Positions 7,624 through 16,184 of a stretch of DNA of 49,772 bases are shown here, piece by piece; position 1 is the first letter of the stretch; each line of letters begins with the position of its first letter. This stretch comes from Okeania hirsuta (GTDB lineage Bacteria; Cyanobacteriota; Cyanobacteriia; Cyanobacteriales; Microcoleaceae). The notes under the pieces are model-generated. The model did not search any database, was not told the origin of the DNA, and was given only the letters and a program-made list of their open reading frames with translations. The translations under genes were made by a program, and so were the position numbers. Where the stretch lies: contig NZ_RCBY01000031.1 in assembly GCF_003838195.1 (NCBI RefSeq), positions 1-49,772 on the forward strand, written 5' to 3'.

Positions 7624-9930
7624 TTACATCCACATGGGAAAAGGATTTAATTGTTCTTCCGTTAAAGACTCTTTCAAATATCCCATTTTTACAGGAACAT
7701 CATACAATCTTCCTAACCCTAATCGCTTCCACATATGACGCATCCCTGGAACAATCACCTTAACTACCCTCAACCCAATATCACTACGAGTCTGGTCTAA
7801 TACTAACAGTTCCATGTCATTTTTCTCAACAATTTGCTGACACAATTTAACATCTTTTAATAGATCGTCACTAGCTAATTGAAAATAATCGTTACTTTTT
7901 TTCGACATAATTTGATTATTAGGAACTAGATAAGGTTGATTGATTAAAGTTGCAGTTTGCCACCATTTAAGTGCTAATATATCAGCAGAAGGGGGATAAT
8001 TCGTTGTTCCATCATCCCTAAAAGATAGTACATTAGGTAATATTTGATTCGCCTCAGTTAACGCCCGACTAATAGCTATTTCTGGGTCGAAATGTGCCCC
8101 ATATCCTAATATAATATCTTCTACTTCTCTATCATTTCTAGAACTAATAGCAGCAAAACAAGGAATATTCAAATCGCTCGTAATATCTAACACCCATAAA
8201 TCCCGATTCAGACTTTGATAATATTGTTTTAACTGCTGAAAATAAGGTTGTTTAAAACTGTCTAAATATACTTGAGGTTTTGATAAACGATTGTACCACC
8301 ATAAAGCCACACAATCCCGTTCTACTAACTCCATAAACCCTTGTAAAATTGCTTCCTCTATCGTATTTCCTGCCGTACAACCATTAGAATCAGCCCAACA
8401 ATCTAAGAAATCAGAAGAATCAGATTCAGGATATCCATAGTAACAGTAAGAAGTAGGTAAATATTTAAACTCTTGAGCAGTTAAAGACCATACAGGAGTC
8501 CAATCAATTACTCTAGTTTCATCAAAGGGTTCTGGTACTTTTTGAAACCACCCTTTACACTCAACATTCCACTCTTTTCGATTTTGGTATTGTTCCTCAC
8601 TAAAAATCATGCATTGATTCGGATGAATAGCTTTTTCTACCAATTTTTCATAACTCCCTTGTTCTCTAATTTCATCTCCTTGAAACACCCCCGAATAACG
8701 TTCGATCGCCTCACAAAAACCGCTAGCTCTTGCTTGACTATCAGTTCTCCCTTTCCCGGCACTTCTGCCACCCATATTTTGACGTAAGCTATCTAAATTG
8801 TCGAAAATATTCCTAAAATGATGTTTGGCAACATAAGTATGAACTAATCCTTGACTGGTAATTTTTGCCAATTCTCGCACAACACCCGTAATCGGACTAA
8901 TATGATGTTGATACTTTCTCAAAGTTTCTTCAGGAGAACAAAAACGATGCCCTCCATCAGAAGTGAAGGCTTTTTTTCGATGTCCTAAAACTACAGGTAA
9001 AGGTTGTTTATTAAATACTTTTCCGCAACTAAAACATTGAGGGCGTTTAACTAAAATGTGGTTTTGAGTTTGTAGAGTTAGATGGTCATAAGTAATCAGA
9101 TTTCCTGCTAATCTAGGATTGCCTTTTTGGATAATCCATTTAAAAATTTCTGTTGCAGCTATGGTTAAAGTTGTTTGGATTGTTGCCTGAGAAAAACCCA
9201 GGGGGGAAGTTAAAAGTTTTGCTTCCTCTTTCTTTCTATTAATGAACTCTTCAATCGGTCGATTATCTCGCCAACGCTGTGCAAAACAATCCCAACATCC
9301 TGTTTGATCGGGTTGAAATAAAGGTCCGATCCAACCAATTGTTCCTAATGGTTTGATTAACATCCAAGGAGTTTGAGAAGCTAAAGCCTGTTTGTTAAAT
9401 TCATCTAAGTTAGGATGGAGATAATCGTCAGTCAAAATAATCGTTAAATCTCCTGAATCAGCCACTTGAATCTGAAAAGATTTTAACAGGGAAATAAAAT
9501 CTTTATCTGTTACCGAACCTAATGTTTTGACAGTAACTTTAATCGATTGTAATTGATTATAAGCTTGAGACTGAGAAATCTGAATATGATGACAAAAAAT
9601 AGCTAAATTAGACGGTAATAATTCATTATTTTCTAATAGATACCCTTGTTTGTTTAATTGAAACAGAGCTTGTTGAATTTTAATACTGAAATTCAGAATA
9701 TCTTGGAAAAAATTAGGATTTTCTGGTGTTAATTCTTGGTATTGTATAATTTCTAATTGCAGAATATCAATAATTTCATCAACATTACGTTTACCATCAA
9801 TTAACTGAACTAAACGATAATAAAGTGGGTCTTGTAAACAGACAGATTCTCTTTCAGATATGAAAAATACCGTATCTGGTTCGAGAGTTTCAATTAAGTA
9901 AGCAGGATTAAAACTAGGTTGATTGAGCAT
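7624..9930 (-). CDS. TOMM-type YcaO cyclodehydratase with fused leader-binding/zinc half
   Basis: Predicted ATP-dependent cyclodehydratase that turns Cys/Ser/Thr of a ribosomal precursor peptide into azolines. The 768 aa have the fused C-D plan of azole-forming enzymes. An N-terminal winged-helix-like peptide-binding region (about 5-110) and an E1-like region carry four zinc-type cysteines as CWDC (about 212-215) and CFSC (about 299-302). The YcaO domain follows (about 330-768), with ATP-site signature SAGKGRTDSQARASGFCEAI and ERYSG, and the proline-bearing tail NPFPMWM. An in-frame TTG lies three codons earlier (9937-9939); I chose the ATG at 9930, but neither has a good ribosome site. It is the last gene of the minus-strand TPR/sulfotransferase cluster. 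No precursor peptide, dehydrogenase or protease is visible nearby, so substrate and product are unknown. Confidence 0.85.
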   Translation of the reverse strand: MLNQPSFNPAYLIETLEPDTVFFISERESVCLQDPLYYRLVQLIDGKRNVDEIIDILQLEIIQYQELTPENPNFFQDILNFSIKIQQALFQLNKQGYLLENNELLPSNLAIFCHHIQISQSQAYNQLQSIKVTVKTLGSVTDKDFISLLKSFQIQVADSGDLTIILTDDYLHPNLDEFNKQALASQTPWMLIKPLGTIGWIGPLFQPDQTGCWDCFAQRWRDNRPIEEFINRKKEEAKLLTSPLGFSQATIQTTLTIAATEIFKWIIQKGNPRLAGNLITYDHLTLQTQNHILVKRPQCFSCGKVFNKQPLPVVLGHRKKAFTSDGGHRFCSPEETLRKYQHHISPITGVVRELAKITSQGLVHTYVAKHHFRNIFDNLDSLRQNMGGRSAGKGRTDSQARASGFCEAIERYSGVFQGDEIREQGSYEKLVEKAIHPNQCMIFSEEQYQNRKEWNVECKGWFQKVPEPFDETRVIDWTPVWSLTAQEFKYLPTSYCYYGYPESDSSDFLDCWADSNGCTAGNTIEEAILQGFMELVERDCVALWWYNRLSKPQVYLDSFKQPYFQQLKQYYQSLNRDLWVLDITSDLNIPCFAAISSRNDREVEDIILGYGAHFDPEIAISRALTEANQILPNVLSFRDDGTTNYPPSADILALKWWQTATLINQPYLVPNNQIMSKKSNDYFQLASDDLLKDVKLCQQIVEKNDMELLVLDQTRSDIGLRVVKVIVPGMRHMWKRLGLGRLYDVPVKMGYLKESLTEEQLNPFPMWM

Positions 9931-10005
9931 ATTTTTCAAATTTTCTTGCCAAAATAATTTGATTCTACAAAGGGAATGATGGAGGGTTGATTGAATAATT
10001 TTTGA

Positions 10006-10158
10006 TTAATTACTCAAGAATGGGAGGACGATATACAAGTTCATGGATGTTTAGTTCATATAGAAATTATTGGGGATAAACTATGGATACATCGGGGTGG
10101 TTTGGAAGATGGTATTGCTAAGGATATAATAAATCGTCGATCTATAACACTGATTTAA
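10006..10158 (+). pseudogene. XisI (fdxN-element excision controlling factor) fragment
   Basis: The plus-strand frame reads EWEDDIQVHGCLVHIEIIG then DKLWIHRGGLEDGIAKDI, matching the conserved core of cyanobacterial XisI proteins. A stop at 10003-10005 cuts it before and TAA at 10156-10158 after. Only about 50 of the usual 110 or so residues remain, with no XisH beside it. XisH/XisI pairs are common accessory genes in filamentous cyanobacteria, so this is a relic of an earlier insertion between the YcaO gene and the small membrane-protein gene. Confidence 0.7.
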
Positions 10159-10193
10159 TAGAGGGTTAGATATATTCGTGCAACAAAGCTATT

Positions 10194-10439
10194 TCATAAA
10201 TTTCTTGTTAAATAATATAGTAGAGAAAATCCCCCGAAAAATATTACAGGAATTGCTATCATCACAATCACTAAACCTAAAGGTACTCCAAAAGATATGA
10301 CATAGACGACAATTGCAGTATAAGGGATTAATAAACCTATTCCGGCAAGAGTTAATTTTTTTGGAGTCCATTTAATATCTTTTTTTAGAGGCTTTTCGAG
10401 CATTTTTGCATCTTTACCTTTTAAGATTTTTCTTGCCAT
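10194..10439 (-). CDS. Small two-helix membrane protein, unknown function
   Basis: 81 aa. A strongly basic N-terminal third (lysine-rich, MARKILKGKDAKMLEKPLKK) is followed by two predicted membrane helices (about 28-50 and 53-76) and a short basic tail. The ATG is preceded by a good AGGAGT at about seven bases (TAAGGAGTAGTTTATG), so translation is likely. It starts 89 bp after the 832-aa TPR-sulfotransferase stop, on the same strand, and may share its transcript. Not recognised as any named family. It has no cysteine and no Ser/Thr-rich core, so it does not look like a substrate of the neighbouring YcaO enzyme. Confidence 0.6.
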   Translation of the reverse strand: MARKILKGKDAKMLEKPLKKDIKWTPKKLTLAGIGLLIPYTAIVVYVISFGVPLGLVIVMIAIPVIFFGGFSLLYYLTRNL

Positions 10440-10528
10440 AAACTACTCCTTATATTAAAAATGACGATACTGTTCAATGTAATTTATTTTGATTTTAACT
10501 ATTGTACAAAACTGAAGCAAGTTAAATT

Positions 10529-13027
10529 TTATTCCCAATCAAAATTCATTCCTAAATATTCCTCTAACCTCTGATTATGAGGTTGAAAATATTCACTCAA
10601 CCTCTGGCGCATCTCATTACTTATTGATGAATAAGACCCAGGGTTTAACTTTCTATATTCTGAAAGTTGATGTTCTGGCAGTCCTAAAAATTCAAAAACT
10701 TGTTTCATTGTTTCTACAGGTTTTTCATAAAGGTCTTCTCCTTTTAAAATAAGTAGTTGTTCTCTGGGAAATATTGCTAACCATTTATTGATAAATTCTA
10801 TATAAATACCACGCCCTATATAGTTACCTGGTTGCTGCCAATAATTTTTGCCTCCCTCTGGTTTTTCGGGATTTTTTCTGAGTATTTCTAACTCGGAATT
10901 TATGGCTGTTTCAAAGGTGCGGTCTTCCCAATTTAGTCTAATCCAATGATGGTATTGAGAGAAGGCTCTATCTATAGGATTTCTCAATATTACTAATAGT
11001 TTTACTTCTGGAAATACATTGTATATTCGCTCGGCAGCTTGATGATTTTCTAAATAGTTAGGGGTTGCTTCTCCGGTGATAAAATTTTCTGATTTAGGAA
11101 TTGGAGGAAAGTGGGCAAGATACCAATTAATTCCTTTGTTGAAGTCTCGATACCAGAAATGAGTCTCTTTTTTTATTGCTGGTATAACATGGGGGTTTTG
11201 AGCTATGTAATTTTCTAGTGAAGTTGTACCACTTTTTTGAGCACCAATAATAATAAAGTTAGGACCTCTGGCATTTTGTAAATTCCAATGATTTTTAACA
11301 AAGGAAGGATTAAGTTGACGGGTTTTGTTGTAGGAGGCGGTTTGATAATTTTTGATTGCTGCATCTAAGTTTCCTGTTGCTGTGAGAATTTCTCCGAGGT
11401 TAATGTAAGACCAAATACTGTCTTGATTTTCTTGAGTAATTTTTTGAAATAATTCTAATACTTGCTGGAGCTTTCGTTGTTTAATAATAAAATTTAATAA
11501 GTTTGAATAGAAGAAAAACCAGGGATATTCAGGTTTGAGTTGAATGGCATTTATGTAAGTTGTTATGGCTTTGTCGAATCTCTGAAGTTTGAAGAATATG
11601 TTGCCTAGTTGATAGTGATGACGGAAATTTTTGGGATTTTTGTTGACGGTATTTTGGCAGTTAGTAAGTTCCTGGTCTAGTTGATTTTTTTTGTTTTCTA
11701 GTTGAGCCAGTTTGTTAGTAATTTCTGGATGATTTTGCTGGACTTGCAAACCCAGGTTATAAATTATTATTGCTGCATTAAATAAATTTTTCTGTCCTAG
11801 TAAGTTTCCTAATTTTAAGTAAAATTCTGGTGCTTCTGGCTGAATTGATAATTCTTTAATGGGGCTAGATTTTTGTGGTTGAGGGTTTTGAATAATCTGG
11901 GAATAATAGTTAATAGTTTCTGGTAAATTTGATTGAGATTGTTGTTCGAGGGCATATCCTAATTTTTCATGGATATTTGATAAATCTTGATTAATTTTAA
12001 AGGCATAAAGAAAAGCTACTACTGCTTCATTCCACCTTTGTAACTTGATTAATGTTTCTCCTAAACTGTAGTAAGACCAGAGAAAATCTGGATTTAATTG
12101 AATAGCTTGATGGTAAGCAAGGATGGCTGGCTCTAATTCTTCTTTTTCTTGAAAAATATTTGCTAATTTATGATGAACCACCCAAATTTCAGGCTGTAAT
12201 TCTATGGCTTTTTGATAAGCAGTAATTGCTGCATCTAAATTTTTTTGATTGACTAAAGCATCTCCAAGACAATGATAAGTAACAGCAGTTTCAGGGTTTA
12301 GTTGAAGTGCTTGTTCATAAGAGGAAATTGCTTTTTCCCACTGCTGAATATTGGCGAAAGCTTTGCCTAAGCTGTGATGAGACCAGGAAAATTTGGGATT
12401 AACTTGAATAGCTTTTTGGTAGTTTAATATAGCTTCTTGCCAATTTTCTTCACCACTATAAATTTCTCCTAAATTATGATGTGCTTGGGATAGATTTGGA
12501 TTTAATTTAAGTGCTTGTTCATAACAAGCGATCGCTTCTTTCTTTAGCTGGTATTTTAATAGAGTTTTTGCCAATTTCAGATATTCTAAATCTGTTGCCC
12601 ATTCTGGTTTTAAATTCAGTGCTTTATACCAACAAGAGGCAGCTAATTCTGGCTTATCTATTTGATGCCATATTTGTGCTAGGGCACGATAAGCATCGGC
12701 AAAATTTGGTTGTAGTTTAGTGGCTATTTCGTAGCAAGTAATAGCTTTATGCAACTGTTGTTGTTTGACATAAATTTTACCTAAATTTGCATGAAGTTCA
12801 GCTAGGTTTGGTTGTTTTTCCAAAGCTTTGTTATACCAATCAATAGCTGAATCTAAGGCATCTATTTTTTCCATTATTTGCCCTATTGTATTACTAGCAG
12901 GTGCAAAATATGGAACTAATTCTAAAGCTTTTAAGCAAGTAGCATAAGCTTTTTCAAAATTTCCTTGAGTTAGATAATGTTCTGCTTCTTCGTTAAATTT
13001 TAATGCTGCTGCTTCTGGGTTTTCCAT
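10529..13027 (-). CDS. TPR-repeat sulfotransferase (832 aa)
   Basis: A PAPS-dependent sulfotransferase carried on a long TPR scaffold. About 14 TPR units fill residues 5-585, including repeated forms of AIxxYxxALxLxP. The sulfotransferase domain occupies about 588-832. Its 5'-phosphosulfate loop is FIIIGAQKSGTTSL and its 3'-phosphate segment is VILRNPIDRAFSQYHHW; KKETHFW and GEATPNYL are conserved between the paralogues. No signal peptide or membrane helix, so probably cytoplasmic. The acceptor, a polysaccharide, glycolipid or protein, cannot be told from sequence; TPRs normally bind proteins. Related genes at 16185-18229 and 21874-23745 share the catalytic domain closely. The ATG at 13027 has no clear ribosome site. 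Confidence 0.88.
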   Translation of the reverse strand: MENPEAAALKFNEEAEHYLTQGNFEKAYATCLKALELVPYFAPASNTIGQIMEKIDALDSAIDWYNKALEKQPNLAELHANLGKIYVKQQQLHKAITCYEIATKLQPNFADAYRALAQIWHQIDKPELAASCWYKALNLKPEWATDLEYLKLAKTLLKYQLKKEAIACYEQALKLNPNLSQAHHNLGEIYSGEENWQEAILNYQKAIQVNPKFSWSHHSLGKAFANIQQWEKAISSYEQALQLNPETAVTYHCLGDALVNQKNLDAAITAYQKAIELQPEIWVVHHKLANIFQEKEELEPAILAYHQAIQLNPDFLWSYYSLGETLIKLQRWNEAVVAFLYAFKINQDLSNIHEKLGYALEQQSQSNLPETINYYSQIIQNPQPQKSSPIKELSIQPEAPEFYLKLGNLLGQKNLFNAAIIIYNLGLQVQQNHPEITNKLAQLENKKNQLDQELTNCQNTVNKNPKNFRHHYQLGNIFFKLQRFDKAITTYINAIQLKPEYPWFFFYSNLLNFIIKQRKLQQVLELFQKITQENQDSIWSYINLGEILTATGNLDAAIKNYQTASYNKTRQLNPSFVKNHWNLQNARGPNFIIIGAQKSGTTSLENYIAQNPHVIPAIKKETHFWYRDFNKGINWYLAHFPPIPKSENFITGEATPNYLENHQAAERIYNVFPEVKLLVILRNPIDRAFSQYHHWIRLNWEDRTFETAINSELEILRKNPEKPEGGKNYWQQPGNYIGRGIYIEFINKWLAIFPREQLLILKGEDLYEKPVETMKQVFEFLGLPEHQLSEYRKLNPGSYSSISNEMRQRLSEYFQPHNQRLEEYLGMNFDWE

Positions 13028-13206
13028 TCAGTTAATGTTAGCCATACTTACTTCATTAATGATTATATCATTAGACATCTTCAGAAAAGAAAGAGTAGGG
13101 AGTAGGGAGTAGGGGTAAATAATTGATAAATAAGAGTGCGATAATTGATTTTATTTTTTATTATTGGAAATCTCTATTAGTATTATTAACCTTAGAGCGC
13201 AGTGAG

Positions 13207-14679
13207 TTAAATAATTTTTGCAAGTTTCATTAAGTCTAATAGTTTCTGCAAATTAACAAGAATATCTTTATGGAATGGTTGACCAGAAAAGTATTTATCA
13301 AATTCATCACCTAATAAGTAGTAATATTCCAAGCCACATACATTGCTAACTATCCAATAGTATTTAACTATATATTCAGGAGCAAAAAATTCTATAACTT
13401 TAGTGCCAGAACTACAAAATACAAGGTTAGTTAATCCTGCACCATGAGGTGCTACTACAACTTTAACACTAGCCAACAGTGCTGCCTGCTCTGCAACAGA
13501 CATTGATTCTAAAGTAATACTTTCAAAACCAAATTTATCTAAAAAACTGATTACTTCTTCCTCATTAACTACTCGTCGTCGTGATGATTCTTTCCGACTA
13601 ATATATATCCTTTCTGTTTGATAATATCTTGTTTTTTTAGCTTCCTCTGACAAAAATGAATTTCTTAAAAAATCACATCCCCACTTAGGGATTCTCAGAT
13701 ATTTTCCATCGGAATAAGAGAAAGAAGGAACTAATAATCTTTCAGCTTGTATATAGGGATAAATTTCGCTTTCTATAATTTTGTCTTGGGATATACCCAA
13801 AGATTCTATAGTTTCTCTTTGAAATTTTTTCTGGCATTGATTAACTACGAATTTATCTATTTTCAAGCTACTAAGAAGTAGTAAATGAATTCGAGTTACT
13901 ATATCAAACATCCAATGAAAATAATTATTTTTACCCCATTTTATTGATAATAAAGCAACTGTTCCTTCTATATTATAGATAGATGGTAGTTCTGATGAAT
14001 AGATAATTAATTCAGCATTTCTTGTAGAAACTTCTGATACTAGCTTATTTTCAGAGGTTATTACTGCGGTAACTCCCGTGTTAATATAACCTTTTCCTCC
14101 AGGTACTACTGTGACAAATGCTGATTGTGAATATACTTTTCTACTTCTAAAAATGTGATGAGTTTGTTTTTCAATTGTTTGAGAAGCTAGCATATTTACT
14201 TCAGTAGCTGAAAATATTTCTATCTTACTTATCTTCTGCTCATATTTAGCTTCTAAATCAAGTGCTTTATGAGTGCATTCTTTTGTTAATTCATGCTTAC
14301 CTAAGCTTTGCCATATTTTAGCTAAATTTCGATAAAATCCGGCAAAATGTGGTTGAAGACTAATAGCTTTATCATAATATTTTATCGCTTTTTCCCATTG
14401 CTGTTGCCTAGCAAAGATACTACCCATATTTGCATGAGCTTCTGCTAAATTTGGATTATATTTAATCGCTTTTCTGTAAAAATTTTTAGCTAATTCCAAC
14501 TTCCCCATTCTTTGCAATATATTGCCCTGAGTTTTATAAACTTCCCCACAATTTGGCAAAATTTCTAAAGCTTGGGAACAAGTATCATAAGCTAGATCTA
14601 ACTTTCCTTGAGATAAATATATTTCAGCTTTTTGCTTTAAATTAAATACGGATATTTTTTGATTATTTACATTCGACAT
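13207..14679 (-). CDS. TPR-repeat glycosyltransferase, GT61/DUF563 type
   Basis: 490 aa. TPR units cover about 10-145 (LAEAHANMGSIFARQQQWEKAI), followed by a glycosyltransferase family 61-like (DUF563) domain with the segments NNYFHWMFDIVTRIHLLL and VVVAPHGAGLTNLVFCSSG. It should transfer a sugar to an unknown acceptor. The frame extends 15 codons upstream to 14724, but AGGAGT sits about ten bases before the ATG at 14677-14679 (MSNVNNQK), which I take as the start. The first 150 residues closely match the N-terminus of the frameshifted TPR-sulfotransferase next door, so the same TPR module is joined to different catalytic domains. The leader of this gene is the last unit of a 185-bp tandem array. 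Confidence 0.85.
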   Translation of the reverse strand: MSNVNNQKISVFNLKQKAEIYLSQGKLDLAYDTCSQALEILPNCGEVYKTQGNILQRMGKLELAKNFYRKAIKYNPNLAEAHANMGSIFARQQQWEKAIKYYDKAISLQPHFAGFYRNLAKIWQSLGKHELTKECTHKALDLEAKYEQKISKIEIFSATEVNMLASQTIEKQTHHIFRSRKVYSQSAFVTVVPGGKGYINTGVTAVITSENKLVSEVSTRNAELIIYSSELPSIYNIEGTVALLSIKWGKNNYFHWMFDIVTRIHLLLLSSLKIDKFVVNQCQKKFQRETIESLGISQDKIIESEIYPYIQAERLLVPSFSYSDGKYLRIPKWGCDFLRNSFLSEEAKKTRYYQTERIYISRKESSRRRVVNEEEVISFLDKFGFESITLESMSVAEQAALLASVKVVVAPHGAGLTNLVFCSSGTKVIEFFAPEYIVKYYWIVSNVCGLEYYYLLGDEFDKYFSGQPFHKDILVNLQKLLDLMKLAKII

Positions 14680-14783
14680 ATCTTCAGTAACTCCTAAAAA
14701 CAAATAGTTAATGACTAACGACAAACCAGCAATTATCTTTTGATTTTGGGTTTAATACCCCGCCTTCTATCAGATATTTACAA

Positions 14784-14864
14784 TTACTTGAGGTGTGAGT
14801 TCCCATCCACTTTTGACTTTTTCCGAGCTTCAGTCCTTACTTGTTCAACATTTACATCCGACAT
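14784..14864 (-). other. 26-codon ORF in the repeat array, unit 1
   Basis: AGGAGT then an ATG that opens MSDVNVEQVRTEARKKSK and ends at TAA 26 codons later. Its first residues imitate the start of the GT61 protein (MSNVN). The differences from the other two units change amino acids, so there is no sign of selection on a peptide. It may be only a duplicated start region. Confidence 0.3.
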
Positions 14865-14968
14865 ATTTTCAGTAACTCCTAAAAACAAATAGTTAATGAC
14901 TAACGACAAACCAACAATTATCTTTTTGTTTTGAGTTGAATATCTCGCCTCCTATAGAATATTTACAA

Positions 14969-15049
14969 TTACTTGGGGTGTGAGTTCTCATCCACTTTTG
15001 ACTTTTTCAGTCCTTCAGTCCTTACTTGTTCAATATTTACATCCGACAT
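14969..15049 (-). other. 26-codon ORF in the repeat array, unit 2
   Basis: Same layout as the ORF at 14784-14864. The peptide begins MSDVNIEQVRTEGLKKSKVD and stops at the same place. It is nearly identical to the copy at 15154-15234. Confidence 0.3.
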
Positions 15050-15153
15050 ATTTTTAATAACTCCTAAAAACAAATAGTTAATGACTAACAACAAACCAGC
15101 AATTATCTTTTGATTTTGAGTTGAATATCTCGCCTCCTATAGAATATTTACAA

Positions 15154-15234
15154 TTACTTGGGGTGTGAGTTCTCATCCACTTTTGACTTTTTCAGTCCTT
15201 CAGTCCTTACTTGTTCAATATTTACATCCGACAT
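15154..15234 (-). other. 26-codon ORF in the repeat array, unit 3
   Basis: Third copy, with the same predicted peptide start (MSDVNIEQVRTEGLKKSKVD) and its own AGGAGT. Translation is unproven. Confidence 0.3.
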
Positions 15235-15366
15235 ATTTTTAATAACTCCTAAAAACAAATAGTTAATGACTAACAACAAACCAGCAATTATCTTTTGATT
15301 TTGAGTTGAATATCTCGCCTCCTATAGAATATTTACAATTACTTGGGGTGTGAGTTCCCATCCACA

Positions 15367-16184
15367 GTATTTTGGCATTACAAGTAGTGGCGAGAATCAA
15401 AGATAAATGGGTTCTATAGAAAATATACTTCCTGTTTTCTCTTCTGAAAAGCTTTATCTGTAAGCTTTTTAAGGTTTAATAATTGGTTAAAAAAAACTTT
15501 TATATAAGTTAAATTTATAAAATTTTGTCAAATATATTTGGAATTTAAACTAATTTTTCCCAAAAAAGTTTAAATGAGCTATTTAGGGGGAAAAATGGGG
15601 ATAATTTGAGTGCGATCGCGCTTTCCTTGGCCATTGATTAAAAGTTTTGATATGTAAGAAATATAGGGTGGTTGCTTGTGAAAAAATTTTCGTGTATTTT
15701 TGAGGTAAGTAATTCGCTCTGCGTAGGTGCTTATTAAGATGAAAAAGAGAATTAGTGAGTGGAAGTGCGTTCGCGTAGCGGAACGGAGTTCTATCGCATA
15801 GCGGAACGTAGTTTTATCAACTTTGGATATATTTTTTGACTACATCAATTTTTACCCAGGCAAAGATACCAAATGGGTTCTATAGGATATTTACCAATGG
15901 ATAATTGATAATTAATAATTGATAATTAATCCCCAAAGGTTTAAAACCTCTCATGAGCAAGGAGACAAAAGCGGTCGAGGGATGGCGAGGTCTCCTCGCC
16001 ATATCCAATTGACCAAGAGAAGAAATCAGATTTTCTGATATTCAATTCCGTAACAGTTTTAACCATAGGTAATTATCCATTATTCATTATCCATTATCAA
16101 TTAATGAAAATTGGTTGGGGTGTGAGTCCTCATCCACTTTTTCCTTTTTCCAACTTCGGTCTTTCCTCATTCCTTATTCAATAA
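15367..16184. other. Intergenic, repeat-rich, no gene
   Basis: Contains two same-orientation family C ends (about 15402-15418 and 15862-15884), a GTTCGCGTAGCGGAACG-type palindromic patch (about 15767-15812), short TAATTGATAATTAA repeats (about 15901-15930 and 16075-16103), the GCGGTCG...CGACCAAGAG-like repeat (about 15968-16022), and a partial copy of the leader repeat (about 16107-16140). No sustained frame. Confidence 0.55.

Larger units (their letters stand above)
14680..15366. repeat. 185-bp tandem repeat array covering the GT61 gene leader
   Basis: Near-identical units place a CGACAT (an ATG on the minus strand) at 14677, 14862, 15047 and 15232, exactly 185 bp apart each time. Each carries the same AGGAGT ribosome site and the same leader. 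The unit nearest the gene is the most diverged; the two central ones are nearly identical. The outermost unit is partial and ends near 15366. Each unit includes a dispersed repeat (GTGGATGGGAACTCACACC and its flank) that also appears at about 16107-16140 and 49059-49140. Confidence 0.9.

Noticed and set aside
8542-8787. 81-codon plus-strand frame
   Set aside because: Antisense to the YcaO gene; no ribosome site.
14680-15366. CRISPR array
   Set aside because: The 185-bp period consists of continuous near-identical sequence with no unique spacers; it is a tandem duplication.
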